A DNA stretch of 7,651 nucleotides from an uncultured PS1 clade bacterium (GTDB lineage Bacteria > Pseudomonadota > Gammaproteobacteria > PS1 > Pseudothioglobaceae). Under the pieces are notes generated by a model. It was given only the letters and a program-made list of their open reading frames with translations, had not been told where the DNA came from and searched no databases. Location: assembly GCA_937950605.1 (NCBI GenBank), contig CALFDA010000111.1, positions 1-7,651 of the forward strand, given 5' to 3'. Each line of letters begins with the position of its first letter. Positions within the stretch are counted from its first letter, which is position 1. Below, piece after piece: positions 1 through 6,625 of the stretch. The translations under genes were made by a program, and so were the position numbers.

Positions 1-121
1 CCACAAACTCATCAAACTGCGAATATTGCCCCTCTCTAGTTTTAAAAAACCTTTCATTGCTTGTTTTGCATTCTTTTGTGGCAAAAGATTTCAATGCTTT
101 GATGATTGTTTTAGCACTCAT
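1..121 (-). CDS. AlkD-like DNA alkylation repair protein, N-terminal part (runs off the left edge)
   Basis: Reading the - strand from the ATG at 121 gives 40 uninterrupted codons beginning MSAKTIIKALKSF and containing RFFKTREGQYSQFDEF. That stretch resembles the N-terminal signature of the AlkD / DNA alkylation repair family (typically RFFKTG.G.YGEGD.F.G), a HEAT-like repeat protein that removes alkylated bases such as 3- or 7-methylated purines from DNA. Only the first helices are visible; the rest of the protein (family members are roughly 220-240 aa) and any catalytic residues lie outside the window. The gene is divergent from moeB, with 19 bp between the two ATGs. No Shine-Dalgarno motif precedes the ATG. 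A weak promoter facing this gene could be TTGATT (152-147) and TATAGC (130-125), 16 bp apart, overlapping the moeB promoter. The family call rests on one short motif and is therefore moderate. Confidence 0.7.
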   Translation of the reverse strand, partial: MSAKTIIKALKSFATKECKTSNERFFKTREGQYSQFDEFV

Positions 122-132
122 AGTGCTATAAT
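105..132 (+). promoter_or_regulatory. Extended -10 promoter of moeB, overlapping a palindrome
   Basis: TGCTATAAT at 124-132 is a perfect extended -10 element (TGn plus TATAAT at 127-132). The -35 is poor: ATTGTT at 105-110 lies 16 bp upstream, as is common for extended -10 promoters. The expected transcription start, 6-8 bases after the -10, falls at about 138-140, right at the moeB ATG (141), so the mRNA may be leaderless. A perfect dyad, TAGCACT-CAT-AGTGCTA (112-128), overlaps the -10, and its 3-base spacer is the start codon of the divergent gene. This would be a plausible operator, but nothing identifies a regulator. Confidence 0.5.
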
Positions 133-140
133 TTTAACCC

Positions 141-890
141 ATGGATAATCAACAACTACTGAGATATTCGCGTCAAATTCTCCTGCCAGAGGTTGGCGCA
201 GATGGACAACAAGCCTTATTAAATGCAAGCGCGTTATTAATTGGTTTGGGTGGTTTAGGCTCGCCTTGTGCTATGTATTTGGCGGCTAGTGGTATCGGAC
301 ATCTTGTTATTGCCGATTTTGACCAAGTTCAATTATCCAATTTACAGCGACAAGTTATTCATCATACATCAGACATTGGCAAGGATAAAGTAACATCTGC
401 TAAAGCCAAAATGTTGGCAATTAATCCTAACATCAAAATAACCACACTAACACAAGATTTAAATGCAAATAATATTGATAAATGGGTAGCAATATGCGAT
501 GTGGTTTTGGACGGCAGCGATAATTTTGCCACGCGTTTTGCAATTAATCAATCTTGTGTTATGCAACGCACGCCCTTAGTTTCTGCTGCAGTTATTCGTT
601 TTGAAGGGCAACTATCGGTATTTAAAGGTTATAAGCAAAATCAACCTTGTTATCAGTGTCTTTATCCTAGAACTGATAGTAATGATGAAAATTGTGTTGA
701 TAATGGTATTTTTGCCCCTGTCGCAGGTGTGCTTGGCACTATGCAAGCGTTGCAAGCACTTAAAGTTATTCTAAATTTAGGCGAGCAACTAACAGGCAAA
801 CTGATGTTGTTTGATGCACTAGATTTCAGTTTGCAAAGTATTCGACTTCACAAAGACACACATTGTCCAATCTGTGCAAATGTAGGTTGA
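141..890 (+). CDS. moeB: Molybdopterin-synthase adenylyltransferase MoeB (HesA/MoeB/ThiF family)
   Basis: This E1-like enzyme adenylates the C-terminal glycine of a ubiquitin-like sulfur carrier, MoaD in molybdenum cofactor synthesis or ThiS in the closely related ThiF. The 249 aa match the length of E. coli MoeB. Seen in the sequence: N-terminal QQLLRYSRQILLPEVG; nucleotide-binding loop GLGGLG at 35-40; acidic ADFD at 58-61; SNLQRQ at 66-71 with the conserved Arg; LDGSDN at 123-128; two zinc-binding CxxC pairs (C170/C173 and C242/C245); and Cys185 in ENCVDNGI, aligning with the conserved cysteine of ThiF/MoeB. VSAAVIRFEGQLSVF (147-161) is more MoeB-like than ThiF-like. The ATG was chosen because family proteins begin at this point; it has no Shine-Dalgarno motif and sits just after a strong -10. 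No other molybdopterin or thiamine gene is in the window, so a ThiF role cannot be fully excluded. Confidence 0.88.
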   Translation: MDNQQLLRYSRQILLPEVGADGQQALLNASALLIGLGGLGSPCAMYLAASGIGHLVIADFDQVQLSNLQRQVIHHTSDIGKDKVTSAKAKMLAINPNIKITTLTQDLNANNIDKWVAICDVVLDGSDNFATRFAINQSCVMQRTPLVSAAVIRFEGQLSVFKGYKQNQPCYQCLYPRTDSNDENCVDNGIFAPVAGVLGTMQALQALKVILNLGEQLTGKLMLFDALDFSLQSIRLHKDTHCPICANVG

Positions 891-1119
891 AAATTAACAA
901 GCAAAAATAAGGTTGTGTCTAGACTTTTGCAAATATACATAAGCATAAAGCACAGATACATTTGCAAACAAAGAGTATTGTTGTTAATGATTATTTGCAT
1001 TTTGTTATGGTTATAACTAAGCACAAAACCTTAATCTCATTGCTTGCTTATTGCAACAGCAAAAAAACCTTGATAACTAGAAGTTTTCGGTAAAATTTTT
1101 GTTATTTTAACAATTCACC
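891..1119. other. Intergenic region moeB-glyQ
   Basis: No gene, RNA or terminator hairpin with a T-tract was recognised in these 229 bases. The region holds two copies of the self-complementary octamer TTTGCAAA (926-933 and 961-968), 35 bp apart, and a candidate glyQ promoter near its right end. Confidence 0.5.
1070..1096 (+). promoter_or_regulatory. Candidate promoter of glyQ
   Basis: TTGATA (1070-1075) and TAAAAT (1091-1096) resemble sigma-70 -35 and -10 boxes, but the 15-bp spacer is short. The predicted start near 1103 would leave a 5' leader of under 20 bases before the glyQ ATG, with no Shine-Dalgarno sequence. An alternative -10, TATTTT with an upstream TG (1100-1108), would make the message almost leaderless. 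Confidence 0.35.
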
Positions 1120-2010
1120 ATGTCAAGCCTAGACTCACATGCAACATCTTCATTCCAAAACTTAATATTGAAACTACAGTCATTTTGGGCAACCAAGGGT
1201 TGCACCTTGTTACAACCTTTTGATATGGAGATGGGTGCAGGCACTTTTCATCCTGCTACTTTTCTAAGAGCTATTGGTCCAGAGCCTTGGAAAGTGGCAT
1301 ATGTGCAACCTTCTCGGCGTCCAAGCGATGGACGTTATGGCGAAAACCCTAACCGCTTGCAGCATTATTATCAATTTCAAGTGCTATTAAAGCCATCGCC
1401 TATCAATATTCAAGACTTGTATTTAGAATCTTTGGGTGAAATTGGTATTGATTTAACCAAGCACGATGTGCGTTTTGTTGAAGATAATTGGGAATCACCA
1501 ACACTAGGTGCTTGGGGTTTGGGTTGGGAGGTTTGGCTTAATGGCATGGAAGTTTCACAGTTCACTTATTTTCAGCAAGTCGGCGGTCTACCTTGTAAGC
1601 CTGTTTCTGGTGAGCTTACTTATGGACTTGAGCGTCTAGCGATGTATTTGCAAGGTCTAGATTCGGTATTTGATTTAGTTTGGACTCCAGGGGTGAGTTA
1701 TGGCGATGTTTTTCATCAAAATGAAGTTGAGCAATCAAAATATAATTTTGAAATTGCTGATACTGCTGTGTTGTTTAGGCAATTCGATGAAGCGCAGAGC
1801 ATGCACACAAAACTTATTGAGCAAAAACTATCGTATCCAGCCTATGAGCAAGTAATAAAGGCATCGCATTTGTTTAACTTGCTTGATGCGCGCCATGCCA
1901 TTAGTGTTACCGATAGAGCACGTTTTATCCGTTGTGTGCGTTTTATGGCGCAACAAGTTGCTAAGAGCTATTACGCCTCACGTGAAGCTCTAGGATTTCC
2001 AATGCAATAA
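1120..2010 (+). CDS. glyQ: Glycyl-tRNA synthetase, alpha subunit
   Basis: The alpha subunit of the heterotetrameric (alpha2beta2) bacterial glycyl-tRNA synthetase carries the class II catalytic core that activates glycine; the beta subunit GlyS supplies tRNA recognition. The protein is 296 aa, against about 303 in E. coli, and is collinear with it over its whole length. Visible hallmarks are QPFDMEMGAGTFHPATFLR (32-50), VQPSRRPSDGRYGENPNRLQ (62-81, the motif 2 region), FVEDNWESPTLGAWGLGWEV (119-138), the class II motif 3 GLERLAMY (169-176), and the C-terminal YYASREALGFPM. The start ATG places the conserved domain after a short, less conserved leader of about 10 residues. In most bacteria with this enzyme glyS follows directly; here the next gene is a membrane protein 12 bp downstream, so glyS must lie elsewhere. 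Confidence 0.97.
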   Translation: MSSLDSHATSSFQNLILKLQSFWATKGCTLLQPFDMEMGAGTFHPATFLRAIGPEPWKVAYVQPSRRPSDGRYGENPNRLQHYYQFQVLLKPSPINIQDLYLESLGEIGIDLTKHDVRFVEDNWESPTLGAWGLGWEVWLNGMEVSQFTYFQQVGGLPCKPVSGELTYGLERLAMYLQGLDSVFDLVWTPGVSYGDVFHQNEVEQSKYNFEIADTAVLFRQFDEAQSMHTKLIEQKLSYPAYEQVIKASHLFNLLDARHAISVTDRARFIRCVRFMAQQVAKSYYASREALGFPMQ

Positions 2011-2022
2011 AACCATAAAAAC

Positions 2023-2598
2023 GTGAAAATATTCTCTAAGGGATATAACAAATTGCTTGACCTAACGCAAAGCAAGTGGGCGGTTTGTTGGTTATTGCTG
2101 ATAAGTTTTGTTGAGTCTTTTGTGTTGCCTTATCCACCACCCGATATATTACTTGCGCCAATGGCACTTAAAAAGCCACACAAGGCTTATCAATTTGCAC
2201 TGATGTGCACAATCCTATCAGTATTAGGCGGGGTGGCAGGTTATTTTTTAGGTGCATTGCTAATAGATGTAGTTACCCCGTTACTAATCAAACTAAACTA
2301 TATTGATAAACTTGAAACAGTGGGGCAGTGGTTTGCACAATATGGACCTTGGATTATCATAACTGCTGGGTTTTCTCCTGTGCCGTATAAAATATTTACT
2401 ATCGGTGCTGGCATTGCAAATATGGCACTTTTGCCATTTGTTTTAATGTCGCTATTAGCTAGGGGTGTGCGTTTCTTTTTAGTTGTGTTTTTTGTTAAAA
2501 AATTTGGCAATGATTGCGATACTTGGATTAAAAAACATATTGATAGACTAGGTTATGTCTTGATTATTGTTATTGTATTTGGATTGTGGTATGGATAA
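2023..2598 (+). CDS. YqaA-type DedA/VTT-domain inner-membrane protein
   Basis: This 191-aa polytopic membrane protein belongs to the DedA/VTT (SNARE-associated) superfamily and is closest to the YqaA subgroup. Some DedA proteins act as undecaprenyl-phosphate or phospholipid transporters; for YqaA-type members the substrate is not firmly known. Hydrophobic segments lie near residues 20-38, 56-85, 108-145 and 176-190. Subgroup features are ESFVLPYPPPD (31-41), LSVLGGVAGYFLG (65-77), AGFSPVPYKIFTIGAG (115-130, the conserved re-entrant Pro motif) and RGVRFF (147-152). The start is GTG; no ATG or Shine-Dalgarno site is available near the conserved N-terminus. The 12-bp gap to glyQ and the same orientation suggest co-transcription with glyQ. 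At 191 aa it is longer than E. coli YqaA (about 142 aa), as in many other proteobacteria. Confidence 0.85.
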   Translation: MKIFSKGYNKLLDLTQSKWAVCWLLLISFVESFVLPYPPPDILLAPMALKKPHKAYQFALMCTILSVLGGVAGYFLGALLIDVVTPLLIKLNYIDKLETVGQWFAQYGPWIIITAGFSPVPYKIFTIGAGIANMALLPFVLMSLLARGVRFFLVVFFVKKFGNDCDTWIKKHIDRLGYVLIIVIVFGLWYG

Positions 2599-2836
2599 AA
2601 ACGCCAAACCAGCACGATAGTTGTTTGATTTAATTTTTTATATTGCAAAACCTAGATGTTTTAAGATGATAATATTGCAATGATTTTTGATGCTGATTGC
2701 CCAAAACAAGTCTATTTACATTAATTTGAATTTTTTCCATAGATTGATTTTTAATTTCCAACATAGCCCATTGTTATTTTTGAAGCGTTGATATTATAAT
2801 TTTCGGCATTAAAACCGAGAAACTCAAAAAACCTTT
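2599..2836. other. Intergenic region upstream of miaA
   Basis: No gene or RNA was recognised in these 238 very AT-rich bases. They contain a candidate miaA promoter, the octamer TATTGCAA twice (2641-2648 and 2673-2680), and AAAACCTAGAT (2647-2657), which recurs just after miaA. A small hairpin (TCGG 2803-2806 with CCGA 2815-2818, 8-base loop) would lie at the very 5' end of the miaA message. Confidence 0.45.
2771..2800 (+). promoter_or_regulatory. Candidate sigma-70 promoter of miaA
   Basis: TTGTTA (2771-2776) and the perfect -10 TATAAT (2795-2800) are separated by 18 bp. The expected start near 2807 gives a leader of about 30 bases before the miaA ATG. This is the best two-box promoter in the window. 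Confidence 0.55.
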
Positions 2837-3781
2837 ATGCTACAAAATACCAAACAAAGTATTGTATTTTTAATGGGACCTAGTGCTTCGGGCAAAACTG
2901 ATTTTGCCATTCAGTTAGCTAATAAATTCAAAATAAGCATTATTAGTGTTGATTCTGCACTTATTTACAAAGGCATGGATATTGGTACTGCAAAACCTAA
3001 TAATGCAATTTTGAAGCAATATCCACATCATTTGCTTGATATTTGTAAACCAGAAGAATCTTATTCAGTTTTTGATTTCATTCGCGATGCCAAACAACAA
3101 ATTGAACTTGCTTTTAAAGAGGGCAGAATTCCAGTTTTAGTTGGTGGAACTTGTTTTTATTTTCATGCGCTTGAACATGGGCTTTCGAATTTGCCAAAAT
3201 CTAGCCAATCATCTAAGGCAAAACTCCAACAATTACTCAAAAACAAAGGTGTTGCTGTATTACACAAAAATTTAACAATTATTGACCCACAAGCGGCTCA
3301 ACGTATCCATCCAAATGATGCACAACGCATTATGCGCGCACTAGAGGTTTTTGAACTTAGCGGTAAAACACTTAGCGAGTTACAAAGCAACAAACAACAC
3401 GCTATTAATTACACAATTAAAAAAATTATTCTAATGCCAGAACGTCATGAATTGCATCGACGCGTTGAAATGCGTTTTTTATCAATGATGGAAAATGGTT
3501 TTTTAAACGAGGTAAAAAAACTTAAAAAAAACCCAAATTTGCATGAAAATTTGCCCTCTATCCGCTGTGTTGGTTACCGCCAAGCATGGCAATATTTAAA
3601 CGGTGATATTGATAAGCAAGAAATGATTGAGAGAGCAATTATTGCCACACGTCAACTTTGCAAACGTCAAAGCACATGGTTAAAAAATGCAAAAAATGCA
3701 CTATTTTTAAAAGAAAATGATATTAAAACTGCAATAGACTTTATTGAAAATCCGAGCGACAAGCCAAAAACTAGAGCCTAA
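2837..3781 (+). CDS. miaA: tRNA dimethylallyltransferase
   Basis: MiaA transfers a dimethylallyl group from DMAPP to N6 of adenine 37 in tRNAs that read codons starting with U, supporting decoding accuracy and frame maintenance. The 314 aa match the usual length (E. coli about 316). Motifs seen: P-loop GPSASGKT (14-21); VDSALIYKGMDIGTAKP (38-54), with the Asp and Ser/Thr of the catalytic region; HHLLDI (64-69); LVGGTCFYFHAL (101-112), with Cys-Phe where Leu-Tyr-type residues are commoner; HPNDAQRIMRALE (158-170); PSIRCVGYRQAW (240-251); and ATRQLCKRQSTWLK (270-283). The ATG at 2837 is the only sensible start ahead of the P-loop; it has no clear Shine-Dalgarno sequence. miaA is often followed by hfq, but here the next gene is sppA, convergent 32 bp downstream. 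It is probably transcribed alone from the promoter at 2771-2800. Confidence 0.97.
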   Translation: MLQNTKQSIVFLMGPSASGKTDFAIQLANKFKISIISVDSALIYKGMDIGTAKPNNAILKQYPHHLLDICKPEESYSVFDFIRDAKQQIELAFKEGRIPVLVGGTCFYFHALEHGLSNLPKSSQSSKAKLQQLLKNKGVAVLHKNLTIIDPQAAQRIHPNDAQRIMRALEVFELSGKTLSELQSNKQHAINYTIKKIILMPERHELHRRVEMRFLSMMENGFLNEVKKLKKNPNLHENLPSIRCVGYRQAWQYLNGDIDKQEMIERAIIATRQLCKRQSTWLKNAKNALFLKENDIKTAIDFIENPSDKPKTRA

Positions 3782-3813
3782 AACCTAGATTGTTAGTTAG
3801 ATTCTTAAAATCA

Positions 3814-4806
3814 TTATTGCAAAATACCCACCGAATTTTTGGAAAATAATTGATCGATAATGACTAAAGCAATGCTTTCAGCACTTGCTTCGGTTAATTG
3901 TTGCAATAGAGTTTTTTCTTTTTCATACAAAACTCTTGTTTTCACTCCGACCAATTTTGTTGCTATAAAATTTGCATCTCCCACGCCATCTATCAAGCCT
4001 AAATCTTGCGCATCTCGCCCCAGCCAAACTAAACCCGTGAACAAATCTTTATTGTCTTTTAATTTATCGCCTCTGCTTTGTTTGACTATATTTATAAAAT
4101 TTTGATGAGATTTATCTAAAATATTTGTTTGAATATGCTCAATAGCAGCTTTATCTTCGGGCAAAAATATATCCATTAATGCTTTATTTTCCCCTGCTGT
4201 ATATAATCGGCGCTCAATGCCAATTTTTTTGATTGCATCTGCCGCGCCAAAACTTGATATTGCCACACCAATACTGCCGATAATTGAAGATTCATCGGCA
4301 TAAACTTCATCAGCAGCACTAGCAATATAATAGCAGCCTGAGGCACATATATCCTCAACTACCACATAAAGTTTTTTATTAAATTTTGCCTTTAGGTGAT
4401 TAATCGCCTTATGAATTCGACTTGATTGCACAGGTGAGCCACCTGGTGAGTTTAATCGTAAAATTACCGCTTTGGCATTTTCCGCTGCAAATGCTTCTTG
4501 CAATAATTCAATAGCATCATCTGCCTCAATACCTCTTGTGTTTTGAATAACACCATTTAATGCTACCTCTGCCACAAAAGGCGATTCTTTTTTTAGTGCA
4601 TCTTGCAAAATGCCGCTTTGTTGCAAACTCACATAGGACATACTCGCAACATAGCCCACAAACAACAAACCCAAAACCAATCGCCAACGTCTTTTTGAGG
4701 TATTTTGTCGCACAAACTCGGCTGCAATATCCGCTAATTGTTCGTCGCTATTGCGTTTTATGCTATTAGCATTTTTATTTTTAAAAAAATCAAATAATTT
4801 CATCAT
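3814..4806 (-). CDS. sppA: Signal peptide peptidase SppA (S49 serine protease, short 36K type)
   Basis: SppA is an inner-membrane protease that degrades cleaved signal peptides, using a Ser-Lys dyad. This 330-aa protein is the short, single-domain type rather than the duplicated 67K form of E. coli. It has a charged cytoplasmic N-terminus (1-40), one transmembrane anchor (about 43-63), and then a periplasmic S49 domain. Visible motifs are VILRLNSPGGSPVQSS (114-129), ICASGCYYIASAADEVYA (153-170) with the likely nucleophile Ser156, SIIGSIGV (174-181), and GENKALMDIF (205-214) with the likely catalytic Lys208. DLGLIDGVGD (268-277) is the usual C-terminal family motif. Two ATGs stand in tandem at the start; an in-frame TGA three codons upstream limits extension. 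No Shine-Dalgarno sequence is evident. It converges with miaA, and no terminator hairpin was found in the 32-bp gap. Confidence 0.93.
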   Translation of the reverse strand: MMKLFDFFKNKNANSIKRNSDEQLADIAAEFVRQNTSKRRWRLVLGLLFVGYVASMSYVSLQQSGILQDALKKESPFVAEVALNGVIQNTRGIEADDAIELLQEAFAAENAKAVILRLNSPGGSPVQSSRIHKAINHLKAKFNKKLYVVVEDICASGCYYIASAADEVYADESSIIGSIGVAISSFGAADAIKKIGIERRLYTAGENKALMDIFLPEDKAAIEHIQTNILDKSHQNFINIVKQSRGDKLKDNKDLFTGLVWLGRDAQDLGLIDGVGDANFIATKLVGVKTRVLYEKEKTLLQQLTEASAESIALVIIDQLFSKNSVGILQ

Positions 4807-5020
4807 TGTTATTCACTTAATAAAAAACATTGTTCATTTTACTTCTTACGCTTTTAATTTTGCTAATGTATTGCAATCTTGTTTATTTTTTGCCTCTTCA
4901 TAAGTAATAAACGCAAGAATGGCAACCTCTAGTAAAAACTTCTGATTTTATTTAATATTTAAAAAACACTTCGAGATTATATTTGATTGTTTGTCACAAT
5001 ACGATGAGGTTTTGTACCAT
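4807..5020. other. Intergenic region between hsdM and sppA
   Basis: This is 214 bp between the hsdM stop and the sppA start, the place where hsdS would be expected after hsdM. There is no hsdS-like reading frame on either strand. A short open stretch without a start codon lies at 4846-4947, listed separately. A clear sppA promoter could not be identified. Confidence 0.5.
4846..4947 (-). pseudogene. Possible 3' remnant of an unrecognised gene
   Basis: On the - strand, 33 codons run from just after a TAA (4950-4948) to the TAA at 4848-4846. They lack ATG or GTG, so this can only be a fragment. The product would end in a protein-like charged tail, YEEAKNKQDCNTLAKLKA, after a hydrophobic stretch. 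It matches no family I recognise. Directly after the hsdM stop, a different frame also gives a short open stretch (VIDGTKPHRIVTNNQI then TAA, 5022-4972). Either may be chance in AT-rich DNA; they are listed because something was probably lost between hsdM and sppA. Confidence 0.2.
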
Positions 5021-6625
5021 CTATAACGCTAGCATTGATAAACCTAATTCTTTTGAATATGTATTAAATTTTTCGAGTTCTTGATTTTCCAATTGTTTTA
5101 TTTTAGATAAATCTTGATTTGTTGCCTCTACCTTTATTTCATCTTCTTGTTGCGCAAGGCTTACATAACGCGAAATATTAAGATTAAAATCGTTGTCTTT
5201 AATCTCTTGCATATCAACACAACGCGAATAACGCTCTTGTTGTTTTCTATGCTTATAAGTATCAACTATTTTTTCAATGTCTTCGGGGCGTAAATTATTT
5301 TGTCTTTTAACTTTTTCAAAACCTTCTGCAGCACTGATAAATAATATATCATCAGATTTTTTGCACTTTTTCAAAACCAAAATACACACAGGAATTCCAG
5401 TTGAATAAAACAAATTATGTGGCAGACCAATAACTGTATCAACACGCCCATCTTTGAGTAATTTTTTGCGAATACGAGCCTCTACACCACCCCTAAATAA
5501 AACACCATGTGGCAATATAATTGCCATTGTTCCTTCATCTTTTAGATAATGAAAGCCATGCAAAAGAAAGGCAAAATCAGCCGCTGATTTTGGTGCTATA
5601 CCATAATTTTTAAAACGCATATCTTCACCAAGATCGTTGCTCGGTTGCCACCTTAGACTAAAAGGCGGATTGGCAACAATAGCATCAAAATAAGGTTTTT
5701 TTGCGGGATTTTCCTCACGCAATTTATCCCATTGATTTTTTAAAGTGTCTCCATGATAAATCTCAAATTCCGAATCTTGCACCCCGTGCAAAAGCATGTT
5801 CATTCGCGCTAGGTTATAGGTGGTAATATTGTTTTCTTGACCATAAATTTTGCCAATACCATGCTTACCCATAATGTTTCTAACATTTAGAAGTAGTGAG
5901 CCCGAGCCGCAAGCAAAATCAAGCACACTTTCAAGGCGATTCTTTTTGCCTGATGATGGGTCTTGACTATCAAGCGTTACAATTTTAGATAAAACAGTGG
6001 ATATTTGTTGTGGGGTATAAAATTCCCCTGCTTTTTTGCCGCCACCCGCTGCAAATTGTCCTATAAGGTATTCATAAGCATCGCCTAATGTGTCATTGTC
6101 TGTGCTAAACTCGTTCAATCCTTGGGCAATTCGGGCAACAATCGTGCAAAGTTTTTCATTACGAATCTTATGATTTTTACCCAGTTTCTCAGAATCAAGG
6201 TTAATCTCTGAAAATAGCCCCTTAAAAGTGCTTTTAAAAGACTCTTCTTCAACATATTTAAAACCTTTTTGCAGGGTTTCTAATAAATTATCATCTTGCC
6301 TTATTGCAAGTTGGACAATATTACCCCAAAGATAATCAGGATAAATAACATAGTGCGTATTACGACGCATCACTTTCTCAAACTCATTTATATCATTAGT
6401 ATTTTCTTCATACCAGCGTTGTAATGGGGTAATGTGTCCGTTGATTTTAGGATAATCTTCGCCTAACTCATTTTTTGCAACGGTTTCATAATTATCAGAC
6501 AAATAACGCAGAAATAAAAAAGAAAGCATATAATCGCGAAAATCATCAGCATTCATCGCCCCGCGCAAATCATCAGCAATCGCCCATAGCACACTGCCTA
6601 GTTGTTTTTGTTGTTTGTTAGTCAT
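5021..6625 (-). CDS. hsdM: Type I restriction-modification DNA methyltransferase subunit HsdM (EcoR124-like)
   Basis: HsdM is the N6-adenine methyltransferase subunit of a type I system; with HsdS (specificity) it methylates a bipartite site, and with HsdR it restricts unmethylated DNA. The 534 aa are full length (EcoR124 HsdM about 520). Features: N-terminal helical domain, SVLWAIADDLRGAMNADDFR at 11-30; AGEFYTPQQIS (199-209); SAM-binding motif I DFACGSGSLLL (236-246); YGQENN (261-266); catalytic motif IV NPPF (319-322); VIGLPHNLFYSTGIP (398-412); and the C-terminal NLNISRYVS (481-489) followed by a coiled-coil-like tail ending in ELGLSMLAL. The ATG overlaps the stop of the upstream ImmA remnant by eight bases (ATGACTAA), with a weak GGA eight bases before it, so translation was probably coupled. 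No catalytic residue is missing, but neither hsdS nor hsdR follows in the window. Confidence 0.95.
   Translation of the reverse strand: MTNKQQKQLGSVLWAIADDLRGAMNADDFRDYMLSFLFLRYLSDNYETVAKNELGEDYPKINGHITPLQRWYEENTNDINEFEKVMRRNTHYVIYPDYLWGNIVQLAIRQDDNLLETLQKGFKYVEEESFKSTFKGLFSEINLDSEKLGKNHKIRNEKLCTIVARIAQGLNEFSTDNDTLGDAYEYLIGQFAAGGGKKAGEFYTPQQISTVLSKIVTLDSQDPSSGKKNRLESVLDFACGSGSLLLNVRNIMGKHGIGKIYGQENNITTYNLARMNMLLHGVQDSEFEIYHGDTLKNQWDKLREENPAKKPYFDAIVANPPFSLRWQPSNDLGEDMRFKNYGIAPKSAADFAFLLHGFHYLKDEGTMAIILPHGVLFRGGVEARIRKKLLKDGRVDTVIGLPHNLFYSTGIPVCILVLKKCKKSDDILFISAAEGFEKVKRQNNLRPEDIEKIVDTYKHRKQQERYSRCVDMQEIKDNDFNLNISRYVSLAQQEDEIKVEATNQDLSKIKQLENQELEKFNTYSKELGLSMLAL

Noticed and set aside
1040..1067. 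Hairpin TTGCT...AGCAA followed by a run of A, considered as a terminator
   Set aside because: The stem is only five weak pairs, and the A-run is on the wrong side for a terminator of either moeB or a - strand gene.
2298..2510. 70-codon frame on the - strand inside the YqaA-type gene
   Set aside because: It is antisense to conserved membrane-protein coding sequence and has no independent support.
3782..3813. Bidirectional terminator expected between convergent miaA and sppA
   Set aside because: No stable hairpin or T-tract pair is present in the 32 bases.
3860..4769. Small open frames opposite or within sppA (3860-4105 +, 4176-4358 -, 4560-4769 +)
   Set aside because: They overlap a well-supported S49 protease and have no recognisable domain or start context.
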